In this document: positions 28,118 through 35,977 of the stretch, one piece after another | Layout: each line of letters opens with the position of its first letter | Numbering within the stretch: the first letter of the stretch is position 1 | Assembly (NCBI GenBank): GCA_021838945.1 | Contig: JAKCCH010000020.1 | Location: 1 to 37,504, forward strand | Length of the DNA: 37,504 nucleotides | Origin: Actinomycetes bacterium | GTDB lineage: Bacteria; Actinomycetota; Acidimicrobiia; Acidimicrobiales; Bog-793 | Reading direction: 5' to 3' | Translations under genes and position numbers: made by a program | The notes under the pieces: generated by a model | Told to the model about the DNA's origin: nothing | Databases searched by the model: none | Seen by the model: only the letters and a program-made list of their open reading frames with translations

Positions 28118-30592
28118 CTACAGGACAGAGCGTCGCTGCAGGACGAGAAAGAGGATGTAGCCGGGAAGGATCGGCAGCCAGAACGTCGCGAGACGGAACA
28201 GGAGCACGCCGGGGACTGCTTCGTGAGCAGGGATGCCGACAGCAGTGAGGCCGGCCACGAGCACGGCTTCGACGGCGCCGAGGCCCCCGGGTGTCGGAGC
28301 GGCCGCGCCGACGGTGTTCCCGGCCATGAAGACGGCAGCTGCGGCGATGATGGGAGGATGCGCGCCCACGGCGAGGAGCGCTGCGATGAGTGCGAGGGCA
28401 TAGCTCGCCGTCAGCAGCAGGTTCCCGCCGATGCCCTGCACGAGCCGCATGGGCTGCGAGAGGACGTCGAGCAGCTGTGGCCAGACGCCCTTCACTCTCG
28501 GCCACACGCGTGTCCAGAACAGGCGCTTTGTCCAGGGGACGACCGTGACGAGCACGACGACGACGACGAGGAGGCCGCCGAGCACGGCGAGCAACCGCGG
28601 GCCCGGGACGATCTTGAGATGACCGACCCCGGTGCCGGTCAACAGTGTCATCACGACCAGCACGGCGACGGTTGTGATGAAGTTGACGACCTGTGACAGC
28701 GCCACAGCGGTCGCCGTGGTCGCGGGCTCCACTCCTTGCCGGTGCAGGAAGCGGCCGTTCACAGCGACATGGCCAACCGTCGGTGGTGTCACGAGACCGA
28801 AGAACGCCCCTGAGAACTCGACGAGCGTCGCCTTCACGACCGACACGCGCTCGGGCACGAACGCCACGAGGTTGAGCGCAGAGCCGAGGTAGGTGAGGGC
28901 CGAGCCGAGCACCGCAACGGCGAACCAGGCCCAGTGCGCGCTGCGCAGGGCGCCGACGAGGTTCACCTTCGAAAGCTGCCCGACGAGCACGAACGCGGCT
29001 ATGACGAGTGCTACGACGGCGGCGACCGTGCGCCACCGGAACCGCTCCAACCTCGCCTCCGGCACCTCGGCGAGACCCTCGCCGAGCAGGGCTCGCCGCA
29101 CCTCGCCGAGGCAGCCGCGGGCGCCGCGCATGCCGGACCAGCCCCAGCTGGTCAACGCGACCGGCTGCAGGATCGCAGCGATCGAGGCCTCGTCCGAGGG
29201 CTCGTACCCCGCCCGCAGCGCCGCCACGGTGCGCTCGGCGCCGAGGAGCGAAGCGACAGACGTGAGCAGCTGCGCGAGGTCGAGGCGCCGCACGAGGTCG
29301 CCGGCGCCGACCACCGCGTGCTCGAGTGACCGGAACCCGACACCGTCCGGGCCGCACACGAGCTGATCCGGTCGCAGGTCTCGGTGTGCGATGCCGATCT
29401 CGTGCAGCACGCGCAACGACCGGAAGAGCGCCTCGGCCGCCTCGTCCGAGGCCGTCTCGTCGAGCGCCGGCCCGAGCAGCCGCTCGCGGGCGAGGACGAG
29501 GGTGTCCGGTTCGAAGTGGGCGAGGAGCAGGACCCGCGGCGCGGTGACGTCGGTGTTCGAGACCATGAGGCTCGCGAGCGCCTCTGTCTCGAGTGCGGCG
29601 CGAAGCGAGATCGGCTGGCGCCCGGTGGCGGCGCTCCGTAGCCGGACGATCGCCCAGAGACGGTGGAGCAGGCCGGCGCCGTGCATCTCGCGACCTGCCG
29701 ACTTGAGGACGACGGGTGTTCCGTCGGCGAGGACGCCGCGGAGCTCGCGGCTGTCCTCATCCGGTCGCTCGAGGTCGTGCACGTCGATGCCCGCGCGCCG
29801 CAGGCCGCGCACGAGCGACTCCACGCTCGGGCGGCGAACCGTCGTGCGAAGCGCCCACCGTGTGACGAGGCCGAGGGCGTACCCACCAAGGGCTGCGACG
29901 GCCACGCCGAAGAGCGTGATCTCGTCGAGCGCGAGGCCGGTCACGAGCAACCCGGTGATGGCGAGGGTGCAATATCGGCCCCAGTCGTGATACCGGGCCG
30001 TGTCCGACCCGGTGACGATGGCCACGATCACGGCATCGCGCACGAACGTCGAGCCGTCGGTCTCGTGCAGCATCGCGAACGAGATCCCGCCGCGAAACGC
30101 GTGCCAGCCCGCTACGAGCCCGATCCCGAGCAGCACGGCGGCGGCACCGGCCACGATCGCGTTCAGCCCGTCACCGCGACGCCGGCGTCCCAAGGTGACC
30201 CCGAGCGCCGCCAGCAGTGCGAGGACCGAGAGAGCAGCAACGACGGCGAGCGCGAAGACGAGGACACGGGGGAGGTGGCGGACGCCGCGGGCCACCGACG
30301 TGGTCATGTGCGCCACAAGGGCCGGGAACGAGTGAGCGCCGAGCAGCAGCACAGCGATGACTGCGAGAGCGACGATCGCGAGCAGCAAGTCCGCAGGCCG
30401 GCGCGCCCGGGCTACCTCGACGCCCTCGATGCCGATGCCGGCCTCCTCGTCCGTTCCTGCGCCGTCTCTTGCGCCGGCGTGCTCCGCGCCGGTGAGGCTA
30501 GTCAGTATCGGATCGTCCGGCTCGGGACCGCGCCCGACCGCGCCGGCGCGCTGGCTCACATGAAGAGGATTCCCGTCCGCGCGCTCTCTCAC
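28118..30592 (-). CDS. lysylphosphatidylglycerol-synthase-TM-like flippase fused to a degenerate kinase-like domain
   Basis: About 824 residues from a GTG at 30592 (30559 is the other candidate). Order: an acidic N-terminus, six or so membrane segments (about 67-240), a kinase-like domain (about 255-450), then a C-terminal membrane domain of about eight helices. The C-terminal part resembles the YbhN/AglD (TIGR00374) flippase-like family (LVEFSGAFFGLVTPPTVGHVAVNGRFL, APTPGGLGAVEAVLVAGL). In the kinase-like part VVLK and IAHRDLRPDQL are present. Where DFG is expected the sequence reads SLE, and the metal-binding Asn is Gln, so it is probably a pseudokinase. Envelope lipid or glycan transport is inferred. 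Confidence 0.87.
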   Translation of the reverse strand: MRERADGNPLHVSQRAGAVGRGPEPDDPILTSLTGAEHAGARDGAGTDEEAGIGIEGVEVARARRPADLLLAIVALAVIAVLLLGAHSFPALVAHMTTSVARGVRHLPRVLVFALAVVAALSVLALLAALGVTLGRRRRGDGLNAIVAGAAAVLLGIGLVAGWHAFRGGISFAMLHETDGSTFVRDAVIVAIVTGSDTARYHDWGRYCTLAITGLLVTGLALDEITLFGVAVAALGGYALGLVTRWALRTTVRRPSVESLVRGLRRAGIDVHDLERPDEDSRELRGVLADGTPVVLKSAGREMHGAGLLHRLWAIVRLRSAATGRQPISLRAALETEALASLMVSNTDVTAPRVLLLAHFEPDTLVLARERLLGPALDETASDEAAEALFRSLRVLHEIGIAHRDLRPDQLVCGPDGVGFRSLEHAVVGAGDLVRRLDLAQLLTSVASLLGAERTVAALRAGYEPSDEASIAAILQPVALTSWGWSGMRGARGCLGEVRRALLGEGLAEVPEARLERFRWRTVAAVVALVIAAFVLVGQLSKVNLVGALRSAHWAWFAVAVLGSALTYLGSALNLVAFVPERVSVVKATLVEFSGAFFGLVTPPTVGHVAVNGRFLHRQGVEPATTATAVALSQVVNFITTVAVLVVMTLLTGTGVGHLKIVPGPRLLAVLGGLLVVVVVLVTVVPWTKRLFWTRVWPRVKGVWPQLLDVLSQPMRLVQGIGGNLLLTASYALALIAALLAVGAHPPIIAAAAVFMAGNTVGAAAPTPGGLGAVEAVLVAGLTAVGIPAHEAVPGVLLFRLATFWLPILPGYILFLVLQRRSVL

Positions 30593-30615
30593 GCCGCCCG
30601 ATTCGTCAACACGTG

Positions 30616-30621
30616 TAAGGT
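30616..30621 (+). promoter_or_regulatory. probable -10 for the uORF-MFS unit
   Basis: TAAGGT ends 6 bases before the GTG at 30628. It lies in the 35-base space between the divergent flippase-like gene and the small ORF. Confidence 0.4.
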
Positions 30622-30627
30622 CTTCCC

Positions 30628-30723
30628 GTGAGCTCCCTCGACAGCATCGCGCCAGCGCTTCGCGGGCGCGCAGTGCTTGCCCGGAGTGACACGAGGCTCG
30701 CGCGCCTTCACCCCCCGGAGTGA
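30628..30723 (+). CDS. 31-codon leader ORF coupled to an MFS gene
   Basis: It starts GTG, 6 bases after TAAGGT, and ends with a TGA overlapping the MFS start (GTGA). The product is Leu/Arg/Ala-rich (MSSLDSIAPALRGR...) with no recognisable domain. Coupling to the MFS gene and the promoter-like hexamer support it as a translated leader. It could instead be the untranslated leader of an MFS gene that starts elsewhere. Confidence 0.35.
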   Translation: MSSLDSIAPALRGRAVLARSDTRLARLHPPE

Positions 30724-32240
30724 GCGAGGCGCTCGGCTCGGAGCCGAAGGCGGTCTCGCTCGAGGAGATCGAGGACTCCCTCGTCGACGGTGACCTGCCC
30801 TTCCGCGTCGGCACGGCGCGGGCGGCGCTAGCGCAGCGGACGTTCCGGGTCGTCTTCTTCGGAGCGTTCGCTTCGAACATCGGCTCGTGGATGCAGAGCG
30901 TCATCCTTGCCGCCTACGCGTACGGGATCAGCCACTCGAGCACGTTCGTCGGCGTCGTCGTGTTCGCAGGCATGGGCCCGCAGCTGCTCCTGTCCGTCCT
31001 CGGCGGCGCAGTGGCGGACCGGATGGACCGGCGCAGGTTGTTGATCGCCGTGTCGGTCGAGCAGATGGTCTTCTCGGCCGCGCTCGCGCTCGTGTGTCTC
31101 AGCCCGCACCCGTCGAAGCTCCTCATCGTCGCCTTCGTGGCGGCCATCGGCATCGGCGGCGCCGCATATGCGCCTGCGTACTCCGCTGTCCTGCCCGCGC
31201 TCGTCGGTCGGGAGAACCTCCCCGGGGCCATCTCGCTCAACAGCGCGCAGATGAACGCGTCGCGGGTCATCGGCCCTGCCATCGGAGGCATCGCGTACCA
31301 CCTCGTCGGACCGTCGTGGGTCTTTGCCGGCAACGCCCTCACGTACCTGTTCGTCATCGCAGCCCTTGCATCGGTCCGCCTGCCCGACGTCGCACCGTCC
31401 GCCGCGGGCCGAGGCCTTCGGCAGCTCACCGCCGGGTTCGCTGCAGCACGGGCGGATCGGGTGGTCACCCGGTCGCTCGTCACGGTCGCGGTGTTCTCGC
31501 TCTTCTGCCTCCCCTTCATCGGGCTCATGCCGGTCGTGGCGGCACGGGACTTCGCCATGAGCCCCAGGTCCGCCGGCTACGGAGTCCTCTACGCTTGTTT
31601 CGGGCTCGGTGCCCTCGCGGGAGCGCTCTCGATCGGGACCGTCCTCGCGACGGTCCCGAAAGACCGGATCGTGCGCGTCGGCATGCTCGGCTTTGCCGCC
31701 GCGATGTTCGCCTTCGCGCTCGTCAGGACTGCCGCGGTCGCGTTCCCGGCGGTCGCCTTCGTGGGCTTGTTCTACTTCGCGATGTTGACGGCGCTGTCGA
31801 CGGCGATGCAGGAGCGCCTCTCCGACGAGGTGCGCGGCCGCGTGATGGCGTTGTGGATCATGGGCTTCGGGGGAACGGTCGCGCTCGGAAACCTCATCGG
31901 CGGACCCGTTGCCGACGCCGTCGGCGTCCGCCCGCTGCTGCTCGCCGGCGGCGTCGTCGCGCTCGGCCTCGTCGCCTATGCGAACGTCAGGGTGCCCGAA
32001 CAGGTGCTGTCCGGCACGAACGGTGGTGCCAGCGCGCTAGACGGAGTGCATGGAACTGCGCATCTTCACCGAACCGCAGCAGGGCGCGACGTACGACCAG
32101 CTGCTCGGCGTCGCACAGGTGGCCGAGGAGCTCGGGTACGGGGCTTTCTTCCGCTCCGACCACTTCCTCCGCATGGGGGCCGGCGATCCCGGTCCGGGGC
32201 CGACGGAGTCGTGGGTGACGCTCGGCGCGCTGGCGCGTGA
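30720..32240 (+). CDS. MFS transporter with overlong C-terminus
   Basis: The open frame has 506 codons. About 12 membrane segments cover residues 38-430, with GGAVADRMDRRRLL as the loop motif and EVRGRVMALWIMGFGGTVALG in the second half. It is an exporter-type MFS (enterobactin-exporter/MFS_3-like); the substrate is unknown. From about residue 441 the frame runs 191 bases into the next gene, and the tail is Arg/Gly-rich shadow sequence. A TAG in the +1 frame at 32038-32040 would end the protein normally, so a lost stop, a frameshift or a sequencing error is possible. The GTG at 30720 overlaps the leader ORF stop. Confidence 0.88.
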   Translation: MSEALGSEPKAVSLEEIEDSLVDGDLPFRVGTARAALAQRTFRVVFFGAFASNIGSWMQSVILAAYAYGISHSSTFVGVVVFAGMGPQLLLSVLGGAVADRMDRRRLLIAVSVEQMVFSAALALVCLSPHPSKLLIVAFVAAIGIGGAAYAPAYSAVLPALVGRENLPGAISLNSAQMNASRVIGPAIGGIAYHLVGPSWVFAGNALTYLFVIAALASVRLPDVAPSAAGRGLRQLTAGFAAARADRVVTRSLVTVAVFSLFCLPFIGLMPVVAARDFAMSPRSAGYGVLYACFGLGALAGALSIGTVLATVPKDRIVRVGMLGFAAAMFAFALVRTAAVAFPAVAFVGLFYFAMLTALSTAMQERLSDEVRGRVMALWIMGFGGTVALGNLIGGPVADAVGVRPLLLAGGVVALGLVAYANVRVPEQVLSGTNGGASALDGVHGTAHLHRTAAGRDVRPAARRRTGGRGARVRGFLPLRPLPPHGGRRSRSGADGVVGDARRAGA

Positions 32241-32979
32241 GACGTCGACGATCCGGCTCGGCACCCTTCTCACGTCGGCCACGTTCCGGCACCCCGGCAT
32301 GCTCGCGATCGAGGTTGCACAAGTCGATGCCATGAGCGGCGGCCGTGTGGAGCTCGGGCTCGGCGCAGGGTGGTTCGCGGAGGAGCACCACGCGTACGGC
32401 GTCCCGTTCCCCGGCATCGGTGAGCGCTTCGATCGGTTGGAGGAGCAACTGGCCGTGATCACCGGGCTGTGGCAGTGCGAGCCAGGTGAGAGGTTCTCGT
32501 TCGAGGGACGCCATTACCGCCTCGAGAACAGCCCGGCCCTGCCGAAGCCGGTCCAGTCGCCCCGTCCTCCCGTGATCGTGGGCGGCCACGGGACCCGCCG
32601 CACGCCGGCGCTCGCTGCGCGGTTCGCGGACGAGTTCAACGTCGCGTTCGGATCCGCCGATGACTGCCGCCGTCTCTTCGGGCTCGTCGATCAGGCGTGC
32701 GAGCAGATCGGCCGCAGCCCGTCGTCCTTGCGAAGATCGGCAGCGCTCGTCCTCTGCTGCGGTTCTGACGAGGCAGAGTTCCGGCAGCGTGCTGCCGCCA
32801 TCGGGCGTGAGCCCGAGGAGCTGCGAGAGCACGGAGCGTGCGGCACCGCCCAGGAGGTCGTGGACGTACTGTCGCGCTACGGGGAAGCCGGTGTCTCCCG
32901 GGTCTACCTGCAGGTGCTCGATCTCGACGACCTCGATCACCTGCGTCATGTCGCGAAGGAGGTCATGCCGTGCGTGTAG
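32050..32979 (+). CDS. LLM-class F420-dependent oxidoreductase
   Basis: 309 residues of the luciferase-like monooxygenase fold. It opens MELRIFTEPQQGATYDQLLGVAQVAEELGYGAFFRSDHFLRMG. It continues with IRLGTLLTSATFRHPGMLAIEVAQVDAMSGGRVELGLGAGW and VIVGGHGTRRTPALAARFADEFN. The actinobacterial F420-type subgroup has this form, so F420 is preferred to FMN as cofactor. The substrate is unknown. The start at 32050 is conserved in form, making the overlap with the MFS frame an MFS problem. The stop overlaps pfkA by 10 bases. Confidence 0.92.
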   Translation: MELRIFTEPQQGATYDQLLGVAQVAEELGYGAFFRSDHFLRMGAGDPGPGPTESWVTLGALARETSTIRLGTLLTSATFRHPGMLAIEVAQVDAMSGGRVELGLGAGWFAEEHHAYGVPFPGIGERFDRLEEQLAVITGLWQCEPGERFSFEGRHYRLENSPALPKPVQSPRPPVIVGGHGTRRTPALAARFADEFNVAFGSADDCRRLFGLVDQACEQIGRSPSSLRRSAALVLCCGSDEAEFRQRAAAIGREPEELREHGACGTAQEVVDVLSRYGEAGVSRVYLQVLDLDDLDHLRHVAKEVMPCV

Positions 32980-34001
32980 CGGTGCTCACCGGCGGGGGAG
33001 ACTGCCCCGGCTTGAACGCGGCGATCCGAGCGGTCGTCCGAAAGAGCGTCGTCCGGTTCGAGGACGAGGTGATCGGCTACCTCGACGGCTGGCGCGGTGT
33101 GCTCGAGGGCGACAGCATGCCGCTCGACATAGAGAGGTGTCGCGGCATCCTGCCGAGGGGCGGCACGATCCTCGGCACGTCCCGCACGAACCCGTACACG
33201 ATCGACGGGGGCCCCGAGCGCGCGATGGCGACGCTCGAGCGAGACGGAGTGGATGCGCTCATCGCCATCGGCGGTGAGGACACGCTCGGCGTGGCCGACC
33301 GGCTGGCGGCATCCGGTATGCCCGTCGTCGGCGTACCGAAGACGATCGACAACGACCTGTCGGGCACGGACCTCACGATCGGCTTCGACACAGCGGTGCA
33401 GATCGCAGCCGAGGCGATCGACAGGTTGCACACGACTGCCGAGTCGCACGACAGGGTGATCGTCTGCGAGGTGATGGGCCGCCATGCCGGCTGGATCGCG
33501 ACGTATGCCGGCATCGCCGGCGGTGCCACGGCCATCCTCGTGCCCGAGGAGCCCTTCGACATCGATGCCGTGTGCGAGTACCTGCGCCACCGGCACTCCT
33601 TCGGGCGATACGCCTCCATCGTGGTGACGGCCGAAGGCGCTCTGCCGGCCGAAGGCACCATCACGGTCGCCTCGCCGGAGCTCGACCAGTTCGGGCACCC
33701 CCGCCTCGGGGGCATCGGCAACACGGTCGCGGCCGAGATCGAGCGACGCACCGGCTTCGAGTCGCGGGTCACCATCCTCGGGCACATCCAGCGGGGTGGC
33801 ACCCCGAGCGCGTTCGACCGAGTGTTGGCGACACGCTTCGGGACTGCCGCCGCCGACGCCGTCCACGAGGGTGCGTGGGGCGAGATGGTGGCGCTGCACG
33901 GCGCTCGCATCGAACGGGTCCCCATCGCCGACGCCGTGGCGACGCTGAAGACGCTCGACGCGGAGCTGTTCCGCTCGGTCGCGGAGGTGTTCTTCGGCTG
34001 A
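32970..34001 (+). CDS. 6-phosphofructokinase, predicted PPi-dependent
   Basis: 343 residues. Motifs are VAVLTGGGDCPGLNAAIR (3-20), GGEDTLGVA (101-109), VPKTIDNDLSGTD (122-134), EVMGRHAGWIA and LGHIQRGGTPSAFDR. ATP-dependent PFK has Gly at positions 104 and 124 (E. coli numbering); here they are Asp104 and Lys124, the hallmark of PPi-dependent enzymes such as that of Amycolatopsis methanolica. It therefore probably phosphorylates fructose-6-phosphate reversibly with pyrophosphate. AAGGAGG precedes the GTG at 32970, inside the LLM gene's end. A strong hairpin follows the stop. Confidence 0.95.
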   Translation: MRVAVLTGGGDCPGLNAAIRAVVRKSVVRFEDEVIGYLDGWRGVLEGDSMPLDIERCRGILPRGGTILGTSRTNPYTIDGGPERAMATLERDGVDALIAIGGEDTLGVADRLAASGMPVVGVPKTIDNDLSGTDLTIGFDTAVQIAAEAIDRLHTTAESHDRVIVCEVMGRHAGWIATYAGIAGGATAILVPEEPFDIDAVCEYLRHRHSFGRYASIVVTAEGALPAEGTITVASPELDQFGHPRLGGIGNTVAAEIERRTGFESRVTILGHIQRGGTPSAFDRVLATRFGTAAADAVHEGAWGEMVALHGARIERVPIADAVATLKTLDAELFRSVAEVFFG

Positions 34002-34004
34002 GCC

Positions 34005-34045
34005 GACGGGCGGTGGCCCCGGGGGCAGAGGGGCCCCCACCCGTC
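34005..34045. terminator. strong hairpin between pfk and the STAS gene
   Basis: Arms 34005-34020 and 34030-34045 pair over 16 positions with two mismatches (14 of 16) around a 9-base loop, very rich in G and C. It starts 3 bases after the pfk stop and lies between convergent genes, so it may serve both strands. Confidence 0.75.
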
Positions 34046-34091
34046 AATGAGCGACGGTACCAGTGCTCAGGCGGGCGTGCTCGCCGAGATG

Positions 34092-34466
34092 TCAGCCGTC
34101 TGCCGTACCGTTTACGGGTGGGTCGTCGACCGGGAAGAGCGAGTCGATACCCGTGATGGCGAGGATGCGCTGGATCCTGCCCGGGACCGCACGCAGCCGT
34201 ACCTCGCCGTCGGAGGTGTCGGCCCGCTTGCGGGCCATGATGAGCACCGAGATGATCGTCGAGTCGATGAACGAGAGCTCGGCCAGGTCGAGCAGGACCG
34301 ACCCCTGCCCGTCGGCGAGTGCCTTGAGCAGCGCCTCGCGGAGCTCGGGAGCTGCGCGCAGGTCCATCTCTCCGGAGAGCCGGAGAAGCGGTGGCAGGGC
34401 GTCGGGGTCGCGCACGATCTCGAACATCACGGGCTCGTCCTCGTACGCGGGGGTGAAGCTGGTCAT
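34092..34466 (-). CDS. STAS-domain anti-sigma factor antagonist
   Basis: 124 residues. The STAS domain includes LLRLSGEMDLRAAPELREALLKAL and the phosphorylation-site loop LDLAELSFIDSTIISVL with Ser69. In partner switching, the kinase (RsbW type) phosphorylates this Ser and a PP2C phosphatase removes it, freeing or trapping an anti-sigma factor. The ATG at 34466 overlaps the stop of the upstream unknown gene (ATGA), which decides the start. Together with the RsbW-like and SpoIIE genes it forms a complete signalling set, but no sigma factor is in the window. Confidence 0.92.
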   Translation of the reverse strand: MTSFTPAYEDEPVMFEIVRDPDALPPLLRLSGEMDLRAAPELREALLKALADGQGSVLLDLAELSFIDSTIISVLIMARKRADTSDGEVRLRAVPGRIQRILAITGIDSLFPVDDPPVNGTADG

Positions 34467-34978
34467 TCCGTGACGGCCTCCCGGGCTATGGCCGCGTACG
34501 GGCTGAGGGGCCACGGTGTTGGCGGACCGCCTCGGAGTTGCACGCAGAACTCGTCGAGGAACCAGTCCCGGAACGCCTTTGTGGCGGGCGACGACGTGAG
34601 GGTGAGCAGGTGCTGGCCCTGACGGCAGTACTCGTCGGCCTCGTCGAGTGCGGTCGCGAGACGCTTGATGTCATCTTCGCTGTCATGGGGGAGGCGCCAT
34701 TCCAGCCTGTCGATGACCGGATCGTCCTCGGTCCTCGCTCGCTCGAAGCGCTCCGCCTGGGAGTTGCCGAAGGCCCCGTAGCTCGCCTGCAACTCGTCGA
34801 TGAGGTGCATGAGCTGAGACGGCACGTCGGGCACGTGGTTCTCGCGGCTGAGCACGATCAGCGCGAACTCCCTGCGGAGATCCTTCAATTCGTCGTCGGT
34901 GCGGGCCCACAACGTCACAGGGATGTCGAGCAGGGTGATGTCGACGAGCCTGTGTTCCGGCTCCTCGCCCGGCGTCAC
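34463..34978 (-). CDS. unknown protein between RsbW-like kinase and STAS antagonist
   Basis: 171 residues, mostly helical and acidic with no cysteine cluster or membrane segment. Phrases include VDITLLDIPVTLWARTDDELKDLRREFALI and DDIKRLATALDEADEYCRQGQHLLTL. I do not recognise a family, although I recall similar proteins beside actinobacterial RsbW-like genes. Its GTG overlaps the kinase-gene stop (GTGA) and its stop overlaps the STAS start, so it is made together with both. It is likely to act in the same switch; the role is unknown. Confidence 0.85.
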   Translation of the reverse strand: MTPGEEPEHRLVDITLLDIPVTLWARTDDELKDLRREFALIVLSRENHVPDVPSQLMHLIDELQASYGAFGNSQAERFERARTEDDPVIDRLEWRLPHDSEDDIKRLATALDEADEYCRQGQHLLTLTSSPATKAFRDWFLDEFCVQLRGGPPTPWPLSPYAAIAREAVTE

Positions 34979-35499
34979 GCGCTCCTCCCGACCGACTCGC
35001 TCGGTTGCACGAGGCGCAGCATCGGATCGCCGGACCTCGCCGAACGGCCGCGCTGGCCGGCGAGGCTGATCTCAGCATCGAGCCCGGAGCTCCCGGCGCG
35101 GCGTGAGCGCTGCTTCCGCGGCGCCGCGTCGAATTCCGCCCAGACGACCTTGCCGCGCGGGCGCGGCTCCCATCCCCACGAGGAGGCGAGCGCGGAGACG
35201 AGGTGCAGTCCGCGACCGGTCGTGCTGGACGAAGCGTGCCCCCGCGGCGCCGGCATGGCGTCCGAAGAGTCGCACACCTCCAACCGCACGGTGTCTCCTG
35301 ACTCCGTCACGTGGAGCTCGATCTGGGAGCGCGCGTGCAACACCGCGTTCGTCACGAGCTCGCTCAGTACGACGCTCACGTCGTAATCGAGATCCTCGAG
35401 GCCCCACTGCTCCAGCTGCCGCGAGATCCAGCGACGCGCCCGTCCGACGCTGGCCGGGTGCGGATCGAGCATGATCTCGGCTGATCGCACATCGTTCAT
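34975..35499 (-). CDS. RsbW-like HATPase anti-sigma factor/serine kinase
   Basis: 174 residues. The GHKL ATP site is complete: [12 protein letters not shown] (N box, Asn51), VCDSSDAMP (Asp77) and [18 protein letters not shown] (G box, 94-110). The C-terminal tail (about 128-174) is Arg/Ser-rich. It should phosphorylate the STAS protein's Ser and may bind a sigma factor. I use the ATG at 35499, with GAGG 8 bases before, against an upstream frame opening at 35649 that encodes Pro-rich sequence. It leads the three-gene unit with the unknown protein and STAS gene. Confidence 0.9.
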   Translation of the reverse strand: MNDVRSAEIMLDPHPASVGRARRWISRQLEQWGLEDLDYDVSVVLSELVTNAVLHARSQIELHVTESGDTVRLEVCDSSDAMPAPRGHASSSTTGRGLHLVSALASSWGWEPRPRGKVVWAEFDAAPRKQRSRRAGSSGLDAEISLAGQRGRSARSGDPMLRLVQPSESVGRSA

Positions 35500-35653
35500 C
35501 GTATGGCCTCGCGTGCTCCGGTGGGCCGATCCTGGGGCATTTCTCCGGCCATCAGCCGACATCGTAGGAGGCGGTTGCGGGCGCGCCGGCGCAGGCGGAC
35601 CGCTACGGTGCTTGGCGCAGAGACCGGGCAACAGCAAAGGAGACCTCACGGAG

Positions 35654-35977
35654 ATGTCTGAGGGGCTGTCACGTGTTCGGCTCGATCCGGCGGAGATCGA
35701 GGGGAGGCTCGGCGAGGGTTATGAGGGATGGCAGGCCACCGAGGTCGAGGGGAAGGGGTGGTTCCTCGAGAAGGAGTTCCGTTTCTCCGGGTTCGTGGAG
35801 GCATTCGCGTTCATGACCGGAGTCGCGCTCGAGGCGGAGAAGCTCAACCACCATCCCGACTGGTCCAACGTCTACAACCGCGTGACGGTGCACCTCACCA
35901 CGCACGACGCCGGCGGCCTCACCGAGCTCGACTTCGCACTCGCGAAGGCGGCCGATCGCCTCAGCCGGCCAGCCTGA
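35654..35977 (+). CDS. 4a-hydroxytetrahydrobiopterin dehydratase (pterin carbinolamine dehydratase)
   Basis: 107 residues, the usual size. The active-site motif [34 protein letters not shown] (about 63-96) contains the paired His and the Pro-x-Trp of the family. It dehydrates the 4a-carbinolamine formed by pterin-dependent hydroxylases, or may act in pterin salvage; no such hydroxylase is in the window. The ATG at 35654 has AAAGGAGACC upstream. Its end overlaps the SpoIIE gene end by 17 bases on opposite strands. It interrupts the partner-switching genes. Confidence 0.92.
   Translation: MSEGLSRVRLDPAEIEGRLGEGYEGWQATEVEGKGWFLEKEFRFSGFVEAFAFMTGVALEAEKLNHHPDWSNVYNRVTVHLTTHDAGGLTELDFALAKAADRLSRPA

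Noticed and set aside
27891-28160. Plus-strand frame across the ArsR promoter gap
   Set aside because: It crosses a promoter and operator on minus, has no recognisable domain and no ribosome site.
30593-30904. N-terminal extension of the flippase-like frame to 30904
   Set aside because: It would overlap the divergent leader ORF and MFS start and adds only low-complexity residues; the GTG at 30592 or 30559 is more reasonable.
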